A stretch of DNA of 64,000 nucleotides from Virgibacillus sp. SK37. GTDB lineage: Bacteria; Bacillota; Bacilli; Bacillales; Amphibacillaceae. The DNA lies in NCBI RefSeq assembly GCF_000725285.1, contig NZ_CP007161.1, forward strand, positions 3,014,213 to 3,078,212, given 5' to 3'. Position 1 is the first letter of the stretch, and each line of letters begins with the position of its first letter. The notes beneath the pieces were generated by a model. It saw nothing but the letters and a program-made list of their open reading frames with translations, did not search any database and was not told the origin of the DNA. Of the stretch, positions 18,086 to 25,759 are shown piece after piece. A program made the position numbers and the translations under genes.

Positions 18086-18994
18086 CTACTTTAATAAGAA
18101 TCCTTCTTCCAATGGATCCTCTTGGTCATAAATAAATTGGTGTTCCCCTGTCACGAATGGTCGGGTCTGGATAGAATACCTCCTTTCACTCCCTTCCACC
18201 CCCTTTGCCCTGAATTCACTTCCGAATATACTTCGATTTACCAATTCATTTGGCTCTCTTCCGTTCTCAAAAGCTGTACATAGTGCAAATGTAGTATCCA
18301 TACCGGGTGATCGAAGAATGGCGCCATCTCTTTCAAAAGTTACGGATTTAAACTCGTTATCAGCAATACGGTCTGCCAGAATTACGCCTTCAAAGTGAAC
18401 CGCTTCCTTCAATCTATTAACCGTCTGTTTTCCCCATTTCAAAATGTCAGATAAGTATGCCATATCAATCTCTGGGATGATCTTCGGAAGTTGAAAAAGC
18501 ACATACTTCCTTGAATGATCAATTTCAACCAAGCTATAATTCTCGCTTTCTTCTATTAGCTTACATACATCACTTGCAATATGCAGTAATTCGAGACCTT
18601 GACTTGAATTATTAAAACGAGCGTGTATAGGATAAGTACCTTTTATGGTTTCTATATGATAAATTCCATCTTCTTTTACTTGGATATTTCCAGTCTCCAG
18701 TAAAGCTGTTAGTGTTGCCAGCAGACCACTATAACTGAAATGTCTTTCATTCTCATGATGGATAAATGAGACGGCATAGTCTGCCTTGTTGGATGGTGTA
18801 ACAATACATCCATTTACCCCTCGATGGCCTCGTGGTTCATTTAATAATAATGCCTTTTCCTTATGAAATTGCTGTGTTAGAGCATTTTGCTCCGACTTGA
18901 TCTGGGCTAATTGCATTGGCGAGTAAGTAATAATTCTAAATACCTCCCCACACACATGGGTATCAATGGTTGTTAACATTTGATTGATTTTCAT
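18086..18994 (-). CDS. Proline racemase-family protein lacking both catalytic cysteines, 302 aa
   Basis: It clearly belongs to the proline racemase fold: TTIDTHVCGEVFRI and LLNEPRGHRGVNG match its neighbour, and the C-terminus QFIYDQEDPLEEGFLL matches too. The two catalytic positions differ. MCGHD of the active epimerase is replaced by YSGLL (Ser89), and DRSPCGTGT by LRSPGMDTT (Gly231). It is about 38 residues shorter than the neighbour. The start follows AAGGGGGGGAAGGC, and only 15 bases separate it from the epimerase gene. A two-Cys racemase mechanism is not possible. A dehydratase, binding or regulatory role is open. Trans-3-hydroxyproline dehydratases of this superfamily change only the second Cys. 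Confidence 0.8.
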   Translation of the reverse strand: MKINQMLTTIDTHVCGEVFRIITYSPMQLAQIKSEQNALTQQFHKEKALLLNEPRGHRGVNGCIVTPSNKADYAVSFIHHENERHFSYSGLLATLTALLETGNIQVKEDGIYHIETIKGTYPIHARFNNSSQGLELLHIASDVCKLIEESENYSLVEIDHSRKYVLFQLPKIIPEIDMAYLSDILKWGKQTVNRLKEAVHFEGVILADRIADNEFKSVTFERDGAILRSPGMDTTFALCTAFENGREPNELVNRSIFGSEFRAKGVEGSERRYSIQTRPFVTGEHQFIYDQEDPLEEGFLLK

Positions 18995-19009
18995 GCCTTC
19001 CCCCCCTTC

Positions 19010-20032
19010 CTAATGCCCTTCCATTGGTGGAATTAACAGAAACCCTTCTTTAAGAGGGTCATCTTCATTATAAAAAAAGCGATGCATCCCCATGATCCAT
19101 GCAGAACCAGTCACCTCTGGCAGGACAGCCTGAAATCCTTTCACGTCTGTTACCTCCAGTATCCTTGCTTTAAATAACGTACCAACAATACTTTCATACA
19201 CAAACAACTCATCCACACCAATCTCATCCCTACTGTATAATGTAGCAAGCTTTGCCGAAGTCCCTGTACCACACGGAGAACGATCAATCCCGCCTGGTGG
19301 TACTACTACCGTGTTTTTCAGGTCAGCATCTTTATGAACAGGATCGGTGTAAAATTCGATATGTGTCAGTCCCTTGATAAATGGGTATTCTGGATGAATA
19401 ATCTCTTCCTTTTCATTAATTGCATTACGTATGGTAATCGCTTTATCAACAATTACCGAAGCGTTTTTCGTTGTTAGATCAATCCCAAGCTTACGGGCAT
19501 CGATAATTCCGTAAAAATTCCCTCCATAAGCAATATCACATTCTACGTTGCCAATACCTGCTACTTCCATTTCGATTGACTTTAATAAAAAGGAAGGAAC
19601 ATTTGCAAAGGTTACTTCTTTTGCCTTACCGGATTCTACTTTTACTTTTGTTCGGACAAGTCCTGCAGGTGTATCCAAATTGATCAAGGTATAAGGTTCG
19701 TTCACTTCGACCATCCCTGCCTCAATAAGAGCTGTACAAAAGCCAATCGTATCATGGCCACACATTGGCAAATAGCCGCCTGTTTCGATATAAATAACGC
19801 CGAAATCAGCTTCCGGATGACAAGGATTTACCATCAAGGCACCAGACATTACATCATGACCTCTTGGCTCATTCATTAGAAAATTCCTTATCCAGTCGTA
19901 ATGTTCCTTCATATAAAGCATCTTATCTGACATTGTTTCTCCCTTTAATTCTGGAAGCCCGCTTAAGACCGTTCTCGTCGGATTTCCCCCAGTATGGGTG
20001 TCTATGGTTGTAAATAAACGTTGAAATTCCAC
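19010..20032 (-). CDS. 4-hydroxyproline 2-epimerase (proline racemase family), 340 aa
   Basis: Catalyses trans-4-hydroxy-L-proline to cis-4-hydroxy-D-proline, the first step of the pathway. Both catalytic Cys are present: Cys91 in LPMCGHDTIG and Cys254 in DRSPCGTGTSAK. Start is GTG immediately after the stop of the oxidase-like gene, with AAGGTG about 10 bases before. Proline racemase proper has very similar sequence. The hydroxyproline assignment rests on the neighbouring D-hydroxyproline dehydrogenase subunits, DapA-family deaminase and ALDH. Confidence 0.87.
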   Translation of the reverse strand: MEFQRLFTTIDTHTGGNPTRTVLSGLPELKGETMSDKMLYMKEHYDWIRNFLMNEPRGHDVMSGALMVNPCHPEADFGVIYIETGGYLPMCGHDTIGFCTALIEAGMVEVNEPYTLINLDTPAGLVRTKVKVESGKAKEVTFANVPSFLLKSIEMEVAGIGNVECDIAYGGNFYGIIDARKLGIDLTTKNASVIVDKAITIRNAINEKEEIIHPEYPFIKGLTHIEFYTDPVHKDADLKNTVVVPPGGIDRSPCGTGTSAKLATLYSRDEIGVDELFVYESIVGTLFKARILEVTDVKGFQAVLPEVTGSAWIMGMHRFFYNEDDPLKEGFLLIPPMEGH

Positions 20033-21217
20033 CTAGCTTGTCACCTTCTCTCTAAAACGGTCATGCCTTAAAGGTTCTGTAGGGATACATGTTTCCTTTC
20101 CGGAGAGCATTTCTTCCATCACCTTACCAGTTACTGCTGCTAAGCTAATGCCATCACCTTCATGACCTGCTGCAACATAAAAACCCGGCACTTCCTCTAC
20201 CTCTGAAATAATTGGAAGATGATCCTCTGTCCATGGGCGTAAGCCAGCATATGTTCTGATCACTGTCATATCTGCCATTTTTGGATAAAATCGCAGCGCT
20301 CTCTTGGCAATGTATTTGGTAACATGATGATCTACCTTTAAGTCAAACCCATTAAATTCCCGACTGCTGCCAATTAAAAAATTCTGACTCTCTGTTGGCT
20401 CAAATACAAGAGCAACGCCATATTTTTCAGTAATTGGATCAACTATCCTTTCACCACCAAATTTAGATATAAGATAGCCAAATTCCATAACTTTGCGTAA
20501 ACCTACAGGTTGCTGTCTGGATGCTACGATTAATTGTCCTTTTCGTGGTGCAATCGGAATATCGATATCCAGCATTTCTCCTATAAACGGAGCCCAGACC
20601 CCACATGCGTTTACAACCTTATTTGCTGTGAAATTACCATTTGTTGTTTCAATTACAAACTGATCAGTTGCATCTTTATAGATACGTTTCACCTCAGTAT
20701 GAGTATGTACCTGGGTCCCGTTTTTTTGAGCACTATGAAACATGGAATACGTAAGCATATACGGGTTAACAGTAGAATCTGTCCGACATTCTAATCCGCC
20801 ATAAAGGTCATCAGCAAAATAGTTCGACTCATTTCTTAAATCACTTCGGTCAAGCATCTTGAAATCCAAACCAGCAGACTGTTGCTGGTTCACCCATCTC
20901 TGGGCAGCCTCCATCTCCTGATCATTTTCACAGACCAGGATACTCCCGGGATTACGGTATTCAAACGAAACTTCCAGCTCCTTATTTAACTCATGTACAA
21001 GCTGTTGGCTCTTTAAAGACATTTTACTATCAAAACCAGGGTCTTTATCGATGGCAAGTATGTTTCCATCACACCTGGAAGACGTGCCACTTGCCAATTC
21101 CTTTTTTTCTAAGACAGTTACATCCAGGCCAGCCTTTGAGCAATAGTACGAAATAGCCGCACCCATAATGCCGCCACCAATTATAATAATATCCTTGTGC
21201 ACTGTGTCCCCCACCAT
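20033..21217 (-). CDS. FAD-dependent D-hydroxyproline dehydrogenase, DadA/sarcosine-oxidase-beta-like subunit, 394 aa
   Basis: The DAO-type FAD fold begins with IIIIGGGIMGAAISYYCSKAG. The sequence TYAGLRPWTEDHLPIISEV and the final GHEGDGISLAAVTGK match glycine oxidase/sarcosine oxidase beta relatives. It should oxidise cis-4-hydroxy-D-proline to pyrroline-4-hydroxy-2-carboxylate. In characterised heteromeric D-hydroxyproline dehydrogenases this is the beta subunit, working with FAD and [2Fe-2S] subunits. Those partners are encoded at 23161-24980 across the regulator gene. The start follows GAGAGGAGGATA. A sigma-54 promoter lies at 21253-21268. Confidence 0.85.
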   Translation of the reverse strand: MVGDTVHKDIIIIGGGIMGAAISYYCSKAGLDVTVLEKKELASGTSSRCDGNILAIDKDPGFDSKMSLKSQQLVHELNKELEVSFEYRNPGSILVCENDQEMEAAQRWVNQQQSAGLDFKMLDRSDLRNESNYFADDLYGGLECRTDSTVNPYMLTYSMFHSAQKNGTQVHTHTEVKRIYKDATDQFVIETTNGNFTANKVVNACGVWAPFIGEMLDIDIPIAPRKGQLIVASRQQPVGLRKVMEFGYLISKFGGERIVDPITEKYGVALVFEPTESQNFLIGSSREFNGFDLKVDHHVTKYIAKRALRFYPKMADMTVIRTYAGLRPWTEDHLPIISEVEEVPGFYVAAGHEGDGISLAAVTGKVMEEMLSGKETCIPTEPLRHDRFREKVTS

Positions 21218-21252
21218 TATCCTCCTCTCTATTTATCGCTTACATAATATAA

Positions 21253-21268
21253 TGCAACTTCCATGCCA
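21253..21268 (-). promoter_or_regulatory. Sigma-54 (-24/-12) promoter of the hydroxyproline minus operon
   Basis: The minus strand reads TGGCATGGAAGTTGCA. GG at -24 and GC at -12 have the exact spacing of the sigma-54 consensus TGGCAYRNNNNTTGCW. It lies 35 bases before the start of the oxidase subunit gene and beside a divergent sigma-54 activator gene. Confidence 0.85.
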
Positions 21269-21318
21269 AAAATCAGTTCGCAGAATATACAAACTTATGT
21301 TGATTTTGGATTTCCAAT

Positions 21319-21350
21319 GTGTAAAAATATTATAAAAGTGTAAAATATTC
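21319..21350. repeat. Two direct repeats between the sigma-54 promoter and the activator gene
   Basis: GTGTAAAAATATTA (21319-21332) and GTGTAAAATATTC (21338-21350) recur with a 19-bp period. CCAAAATCA-type arms in inverse order also occur around 21266 and 21301-21309. Either could be an activator-binding (UAS) element or part of the activator gene promoter. The region is AT-rich, so chance is possible. Confidence 0.3.
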
Positions 21351-21373
21351 TATACAATAGGAGTGAACGTGGG

Positions 21374-23089
21374 ATGTTCTCAACTTTTAAGGATATAACA
21401 GCCTTTATAATTACGGATTTCACATTAATAATGGACAAAGAACTAGATAAACAAGGTATCGAAAGCCTGGCTAATAAACAGGAACCGCTTTTTTTGCAAT
21501 CAAACGAGGGAGTATTCCATATTACCTGTTCACAACAGAACAGACAGTTGGTATACCACTTATGTGAAACAATAAGTATCGAGGAAAATTTAAACAATGT
21601 AATAGAGAAATTACAGAATAGTGATTGGCTCATCGTATTAAATGATTCTGATCAAATTGTTGGTTACCTGAACACACAACGAATATGTAAGGAATTATTT
21701 CAAAAATACCAGCAGCTCCAAGCATATATTTCTACAGTTCTTAATACGATTAACGAATCGTGTACCGTCATTGATCACGATAAAAAAGTAGTAGGGTGGA
21801 CAAAAGGAGCAGAAGGAATTTTTTCTGTAAAAAGGGAGGATATTATCGGAAAATCCATTATTGATTTCTTTAGCACTGAACATTTGGAGATCCTTAATGC
21901 TTTGGAAAAAGGTACTTCCGTGTACCACCAACAGCATCTCGCACGTGAAAATAAAGTAGTATTGATTAATTCAAACCCCGTCTATTTTAAGGAAGAAATC
22001 ATTGGTGCAGTTGTTGCAGAAACAGATATAACCAGCCAGATCAGATTGAATGAGGAATTGTACACAACAACAGAAAAACTGTTTCATTTAGAGAAAGAAG
22101 TAACCAAGCTCACATCAACGGAAGATCCATTTCAGCATATACGAGGTAACAGTACTGCACTCAAAAAAACAATTACGAAATTAAAAAAGGCCTCCACAAC
22201 AGAAGCCGGAATTTTGATCCATGGAGAAAGCGGGGTAGGTAAAGAACTATTTGCTAAAGCCGCCCATAATATACGTGAAGATAGTAAAGCCCCTTTTGTC
22301 GCCATTAATTGTGGAGCCATTCCCTCTACTTTATTCGAAAGTGAAATTTTCGGATATGAAAGAGGTGCATTTTCCGGTGCAGATCAAAAAGGAAAAAAGG
22401 GAAAGGCCGAACTCGCCCAAGGAGGAACCTTATTTTTGGACGAGATTGGTGAGATGCCACTGGATATGCAAGTGAAAATCCTGCGACTGTTACAGGAACG
22501 AAAGTTTTACCCTGTTGGTGGTACAAAAGAAATTGAAGTGGACTTCCGAGTAATCGCTGCTACCAATCGGGATTTAGCTGAATTAGTGAAGGAAAATAAA
22601 TTTCGGGATGATCTATACTATCGCCTAAATGTGGTCAGTATCGAGATCCCTCCACTACGAAAGCGTCCGGAAGATATCATTGAGTTAACCCATTATTTTC
22701 TGCATGAAATATCCATTAAATATAGCCGACCGATTCACGGAATATCCCAGACAGTCATGCAAGCGCTCCTTCAGCATGATTGGCCAGGAAACGTCAGAGA
22801 ACTTAAAAATGTGGTTGAAAGACTGGTTGTTTTCTCAGAGAATGGGGAAATAACCACGGAGGAACTCCCCTTTGAATTCGATTCAGAGAAGATAAATACA
22901 GCACGTGGCGCAGCAACACTTCCTAATAAAGAAAATGGTTCTCTAAATGAGATGCTACAGGAGGTAGAAAGAAATATTCTTTTAAAAGAACTAAAAAAAG
23001 CCGATGGTAATAAACAGCTTTGCGCCAAAAACCTGCAAATCACCCGTGCAACATTATATAATCGCTTAAACAAACTAGGTATTAAATAA
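21374..23089 (+). CDS. Sigma-54-dependent activator (PAS-AAA+-Fis HTH) of hydroxyproline genes, 571 aa
   Basis: Residues 1-110 form an unassigned sensory region, and a PAS domain spans about 115-225 (INESCTVIDHDKKVVGWTKGAEGIF). The AAA+ core has Walker A GESGVGKE (284-291), an intact sigma-54 contact loop GAFSGA (331-336) and Walker B FLDEIGE (354-360). A Fis-type HTH lies near the C-terminus (LCAKNLQITRATLYNRLNKLG). The start follows AGGAGTGAACGTGGG. It is divergent from one sigma-54 promoter and directly upstream of another (23103), so it very probably drives both arms. The inducer may be hydroxyproline or proline by analogy with PrdR-like activators. Confidence 0.9.
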   Translation: MFSTFKDITAFIITDFTLIMDKELDKQGIESLANKQEPLFLQSNEGVFHITCSQQNRQLVYHLCETISIEENLNNVIEKLQNSDWLIVLNDSDQIVGYLNTQRICKELFQKYQQLQAYISTVLNTINESCTVIDHDKKVVGWTKGAEGIFSVKREDIIGKSIIDFFSTEHLEILNALEKGTSVYHQQHLARENKVVLINSNPVYFKEEIIGAVVAETDITSQIRLNEELYTTTEKLFHLEKEVTKLTSTEDPFQHIRGNSTALKKTITKLKKASTTEAGILIHGESGVGKELFAKAAHNIREDSKAPFVAINCGAIPSTLFESEIFGYERGAFSGADQKGKKGKAELAQGGTLFLDEIGEMPLDMQVKILRLLQERKFYPVGGTKEIEVDFRVIAATNRDLAELVKENKFRDDLYYRLNVVSIEIPPLRKRPEDIIELTHYFLHEISIKYSRPIHGISQTVMQALLQHDWPGNVRELKNVVERLVVFSENGEITTEELPFEFDSEKINTARGAATLPNKENGSLNEMLQEVERNILLKELKKADGNKQLCAKNLQITRATLYNRLNKLGIK

Positions 23090-23102
23090 GCATCTGTCAA
23101 AC

Positions 23103-23118
23103 TGGCATCATTCTTGCA
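23103..23118 (+). promoter_or_regulatory. Sigma-54 (-24/-12) promoter of the dehydrogenase subunit operon
   Basis: TGGCATCATTCTTGCA has GG and GC at the correct 12-base spacing. It lies 14 bases after the activator gene stop. The predicted start site is near 23129, so the first gene must begin at 23161 and not at the earlier in-frame ATG at 23128. Confidence 0.85.
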
Positions 23119-23160
23119 TTAATTAATATGTACAGAATTTACTTTACAGAGGTGACTTTA

Positions 23161-23433
23161 ATGACAGAACAAGAAATTATTGTTTGTAGATGTGAAGAGG
23201 TTACATACAGGGAGTTAAATGAAACCGCTGTCAAATATAATTGCACAGCACGGGAATTAAAACTTCGCACAAGAGCAGGAATGGGATATTGTGGGGGTAG
23301 AACATGTAGGCCATTAGTTGATAAACTGACCCAATCCCTGGGCAAAGAAAACCGTAAACAAATTACTTTAAAATATCAGCCGCCCATACGCCCAATCAGC
23401 TTTGGTGATTTAGGAGGTGACCATCATGAGTGA
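23161..23433 (+). CDS. BFD-like [2Fe-2S] subunit of hydroxyproline dehydrogenase, 90 aa
   Basis: A small iron-sulfur protein. Four Cys (9, 11, 44 and 49) form the BFD-like pattern CRC...CGGRTC, typical of the [2Fe-2S] domain of NAD(P)H/FAD-linked dehydrogenase complexes. In many homologous systems this domain is fused to the C-terminus of the FAD alpha subunit; here it is a separate gene. The start at 23161 (MTEQEIIVCRC) follows GAGGTGACTTTA. It overlaps the next gene by 8 bases, so translation is likely coupled. Confidence 0.82.
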   Translation: MTEQEIIVCRCEEVTYRELNETAVKYNCTARELKLRTRAGMGYCGGRTCRPLVDKLTQSLGKENRKQITLKYQPPIRPISFGDLGGDHHE

Positions 23434-23764
23434 GCGCATTCTAGATCATCCGGTATTAGGAAGTTTGGAAAATACAGAAGAAGTATCTTTCACATTTAAT
23501 GGACAATCGTTTAAAGGTCGAAAGCATGAATCCATCGCTGCTGCATTACTGGCAAATGGAGTTCGAACGTTACGGTATCATGAAGAAAATGGTACACCTC
23601 GGGGCATCTATTGTAATATCGGACATTGCTTTGAGTGCAGGGTAAAAGTAAATGGTAAGCAAGGAGTTCGCGCATGTCTCACCCCCTTAGAAGATGGCAC
23701 AGTAGTGGAAAGTGGTAATAAATTGCCGACACCGGTTCGTGATTGGAGTGCTGAACATGCATGA
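23426..23764 (+). CDS. [2Fe-2S] ferredoxin-like (gamma) subunit of hydroxyproline dehydrogenase, 112 aa
   Basis: A plant-type ferredoxin fold as found in the small subunits of sarcosine oxidase-like and HcnA-like complexes. Cluster ligands are in CNIGHCFECRV followed by a fourth Cys in VRACLTP. The start at 23426 (MSERILDHPVLG) follows GGAGGTGACCATC; the in-frame GTG at 23417 overlaps that site. It overlaps the FAD subunit gene by 8 bases. Electron transfer from the FAD subunits to a membrane acceptor is likely, inferred from the family. Confidence 0.85.
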   Translation: MSERILDHPVLGSLENTEEVSFTFNGQSFKGRKHESIAAALLANGVRTLRYHEENGTPRGIYCNIGHCFECRVKVNGKQGVRACLTPLEDGTVVESGNKLPTPVRDWSAEHA

Positions 23765-24980
23765 TGTGATCATAATTGGAGCAGGACCAGCCGGATTGTC
23801 TGCCGGAATTACTTGTGCAAACAAGGGATTGAAGGTACTCATCATCGATGAATACATGAAACCTGGTGGACGTTTATTAGGTCAGCTTTACGAGGAACCG
23901 AATGGCAACTGGTGGAATGGAATAAAGGAATCAGCTAATTTATATCATCAAGCACTGGCTGCAGATGTGAAATTTATGTTGGAAACCCCTGTGCATAATC
24001 TGGAAAAAATAGAGAGTGAATGGACGGTCTATACAGAACAAGAAATATTAAAGACAGAGCATTTATTACTCGCAACAGGGGCTGCTGAGTCACCAATACC
24101 GGTACCCGGATGGACATTACCAGGCGTCATGTCAGTTGGTGCCGCACAAGTTATGACAAATGTACATCGGGTAAAACCGGGTAAAAAAGGAATTATCATT
24201 GGGGTAAATGTGCTTTCCTCTGCCATTGCTATGGAATTACAACTGGCTGACGTAGAAGTAGCTGCACTTACCTTGCCTAAATTAAATCAGCTGACTTCCC
24301 TAGCTGCACAACCGAAGGCAGTAATGGATTCTCTACTTCATGTTTCTCATATGGCACCTTCAGCCTTCATTCGATTTGGCAGCAAATTAATGAAAAATGA
24401 CTTTATGAAAAATTTGGGGGTGACATTTTATCCAAAGAATGGGGTGAAAATGTGGGATATTCCCATCCATCTACGAAAAGCTGTCATTGAAATATATGGA
24501 GAAGACCAAGTGGAAGGAGTCACATTAGCAACAATTGATACAAACGGTAAGGTCATTCAGGGAACGGAAGAACAGATAACATGTGATTTCGTTTGTATTG
24601 CAGGAGGGCTTTACCCATTGGCAGAGCTTGCTGCTGTGGCCGGTTGTCCATTTTACCAGGTGGATGAGCTGGGAGGATACGTTCCACTCCACAATGAACA
24701 GATGGAAACAACATTGGACGGGTTATACGTTGCAGGCAACATAACCGGAATTGAAGGAGCAAAGGTTGCTATGGCACAAGGTGTTACCGCTGGATTATCC
24801 ATTGCAGTGAACAGCGGTATGAGTGGGTTGGATAATGAACTACAAACGTCCATTCAATCGATTAAGCAAGCAAGGGCCAATGCTCACATTCAATTCCATC
24901 CAGAAGTAGAAGAAGGAAAGCGGATTGTTCAGGAACATTGGGAGGAATTTGAAGCATCTGTGGCTAATATTTCAGTTTGA
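23757..24980 (+). CDS. FAD/pyridine nucleotide-fold (alpha) subunit of hydroxyproline dehydrogenase, 407 aa
   Basis: A two-dinucleotide-domain flavoprotein. The FAD motif is VIIIGAGPAGLSAGITCANKG at the N-terminus, the second nucleotide fold begins near GKKGIIIGVNVLSSAIA, and the C-terminal FAD motif is LDGLYVAGNITGIEGA. It matches the alpha subunits of heteromeric D-hydroxyproline/sarcosine-type dehydrogenases, minus their BFD tail, which is the separate gene at 23161. The start at 23757 follows GGAGTGCTGAAC. The operon ends with the terminator at 24990. No Cys pair for disulfide chemistry is seen near the FAD domain. Confidence 0.85.
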   Translation: MHDVIIIGAGPAGLSAGITCANKGLKVLIIDEYMKPGGRLLGQLYEEPNGNWWNGIKESANLYHQALAADVKFMLETPVHNLEKIESEWTVYTEQEILKTEHLLLATGAAESPIPVPGWTLPGVMSVGAAQVMTNVHRVKPGKKGIIIGVNVLSSAIAMELQLADVEVAALTLPKLNQLTSLAAQPKAVMDSLLHVSHMAPSAFIRFGSKLMKNDFMKNLGVTFYPKNGVKMWDIPIHLRKAVIEIYGEDQVEGVTLATIDTNGKVIQGTEEQITCDFVCIAGGLYPLAELAAVAGCPFYQVDELGGYVPLHNEQMETTLDGLYVAGNITGIEGAKVAMAQGVTAGLSIAVNSGMSGLDNELQTSIQSIKQARANAHIQFHPEVEEGKRIVQEHWEEFEASVANISV

Positions 24981-24989
24981 TGGATTATG

Positions 24990-25021
24990 ACCAGTATCAA
25001 TTGTAATTTGATACTGGTTTC
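24990..25021 (+). terminator. Rho-independent terminator of the dehydrogenase operon
   Basis: ACCAGTATCAA pairs with TTGATACTGGT around a short loop, followed by TTCTTT. It begins 10 bases after the stop codon. Confidence 0.8.
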
Positions 25022-25332
25022 TTTATGTGAAATTTGAAGTATTATAGAAACCTTGCTAATGATGATAAAAAATGGAATATATCTCTCAAGTTTTTGCAAA
25101 GTCGATAAAAAGAATGTCAAGTGCCCATGCATAAAAATGTCTATAACCCCATATAATATAAGGTAGATGATTAATAAGTTAGGGTGATTGAAATTGTTTG
25201 ATAAAAGAAAGTATATTACTATGCGTTATATATCTAGACGAAAATCTCCCTGTTTAAGGGTACCATAGGTGAAGGGAAAAAAGAATAGTCCAACCATTCA
25301 CTGCATTTTTCCCTGAACCGAAGCATATGTAT
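25022..25332. other. Intergenic region with a possible micro-ORF
   Basis: A 24-codon frame (25194-25268, + strand, TTG start after AGGGTGATTGAAA) would give a very basic peptide starting MFDKRKYITMRYISRR. An AT-rich TATAAT-like sequence lies upstream at 25152-25157, and the bidirectional terminator at 25333 lies downstream. This could be a short transcript, but I cannot tell it from chance. Nothing else is recognised. Confidence 0.25.
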
Positions 25333-25373
25333 AAAAAAACCACTGATAATTTATAATTTATCAGTGGTTTTTT
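25333..25373. terminator. Bidirectional terminator
   Basis: CCACTGATAA pairs with TTATCAGTGG, flanked by seven A on the left and six T on the right. The last codons of the 57-aa gene on the minus strand run into the stem. Confidence 0.85.
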
Positions 25374-25534
25374 AATTTATATCTCTCTTTATACAGTTCA
25401 TTTATAGTTCTCGGTCTACTTTTAGTTCCGCTATTGTTTATAACACCATATTTTTTTAAAACGTTTTTTCCTATAGGAGATTTTTTTATTTGCCCAGTTT
25501 TATTTCCGCTTTTCTTAGCTTCCTTTAATACCAT
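25361..25534 (-). CDS. Small basic protein, 57 aa, unknown function
   Basis: The start at 25534 follows AAGGAGGTAATTTCT, a near-ideal ribosome site. The product begins MVLKEAKKSGNKTGQ and is rich in Lys, Asn and Gly, with a strong positive charge and no hydrophobic segment, so it may bind nucleic acid or be unfolded. The stop codon lies in the arm of the terminator at 25333-25373, giving a compact single-gene unit. No family is recognised. Confidence 0.55.
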   Translation of the reverse strand: MVLKEAKKSGNKTGQIKKSPIGKNVLKKYGVINNSGTKSRPRTINELYKERYKLKNH

Positions 25535-25759
25535 AGAAATTACCTCCTTGTATAAATTGTAGCACATCTCATTTATACAAAATCAACCTTCATTTTCTAT
25601 TTCAAAAAAATTAGAGAGAAGTATTTTCATCCTTCCTCTCCCTATACCAAATAACACGTTTTACAACCTTAACCGAAATTTTGTACTTAGATTCGTAAAG
25701 ATAAAATCAAAACATCTCCATCAATACTGCATAAACACCTCATTTATCGTTATCTTTTG

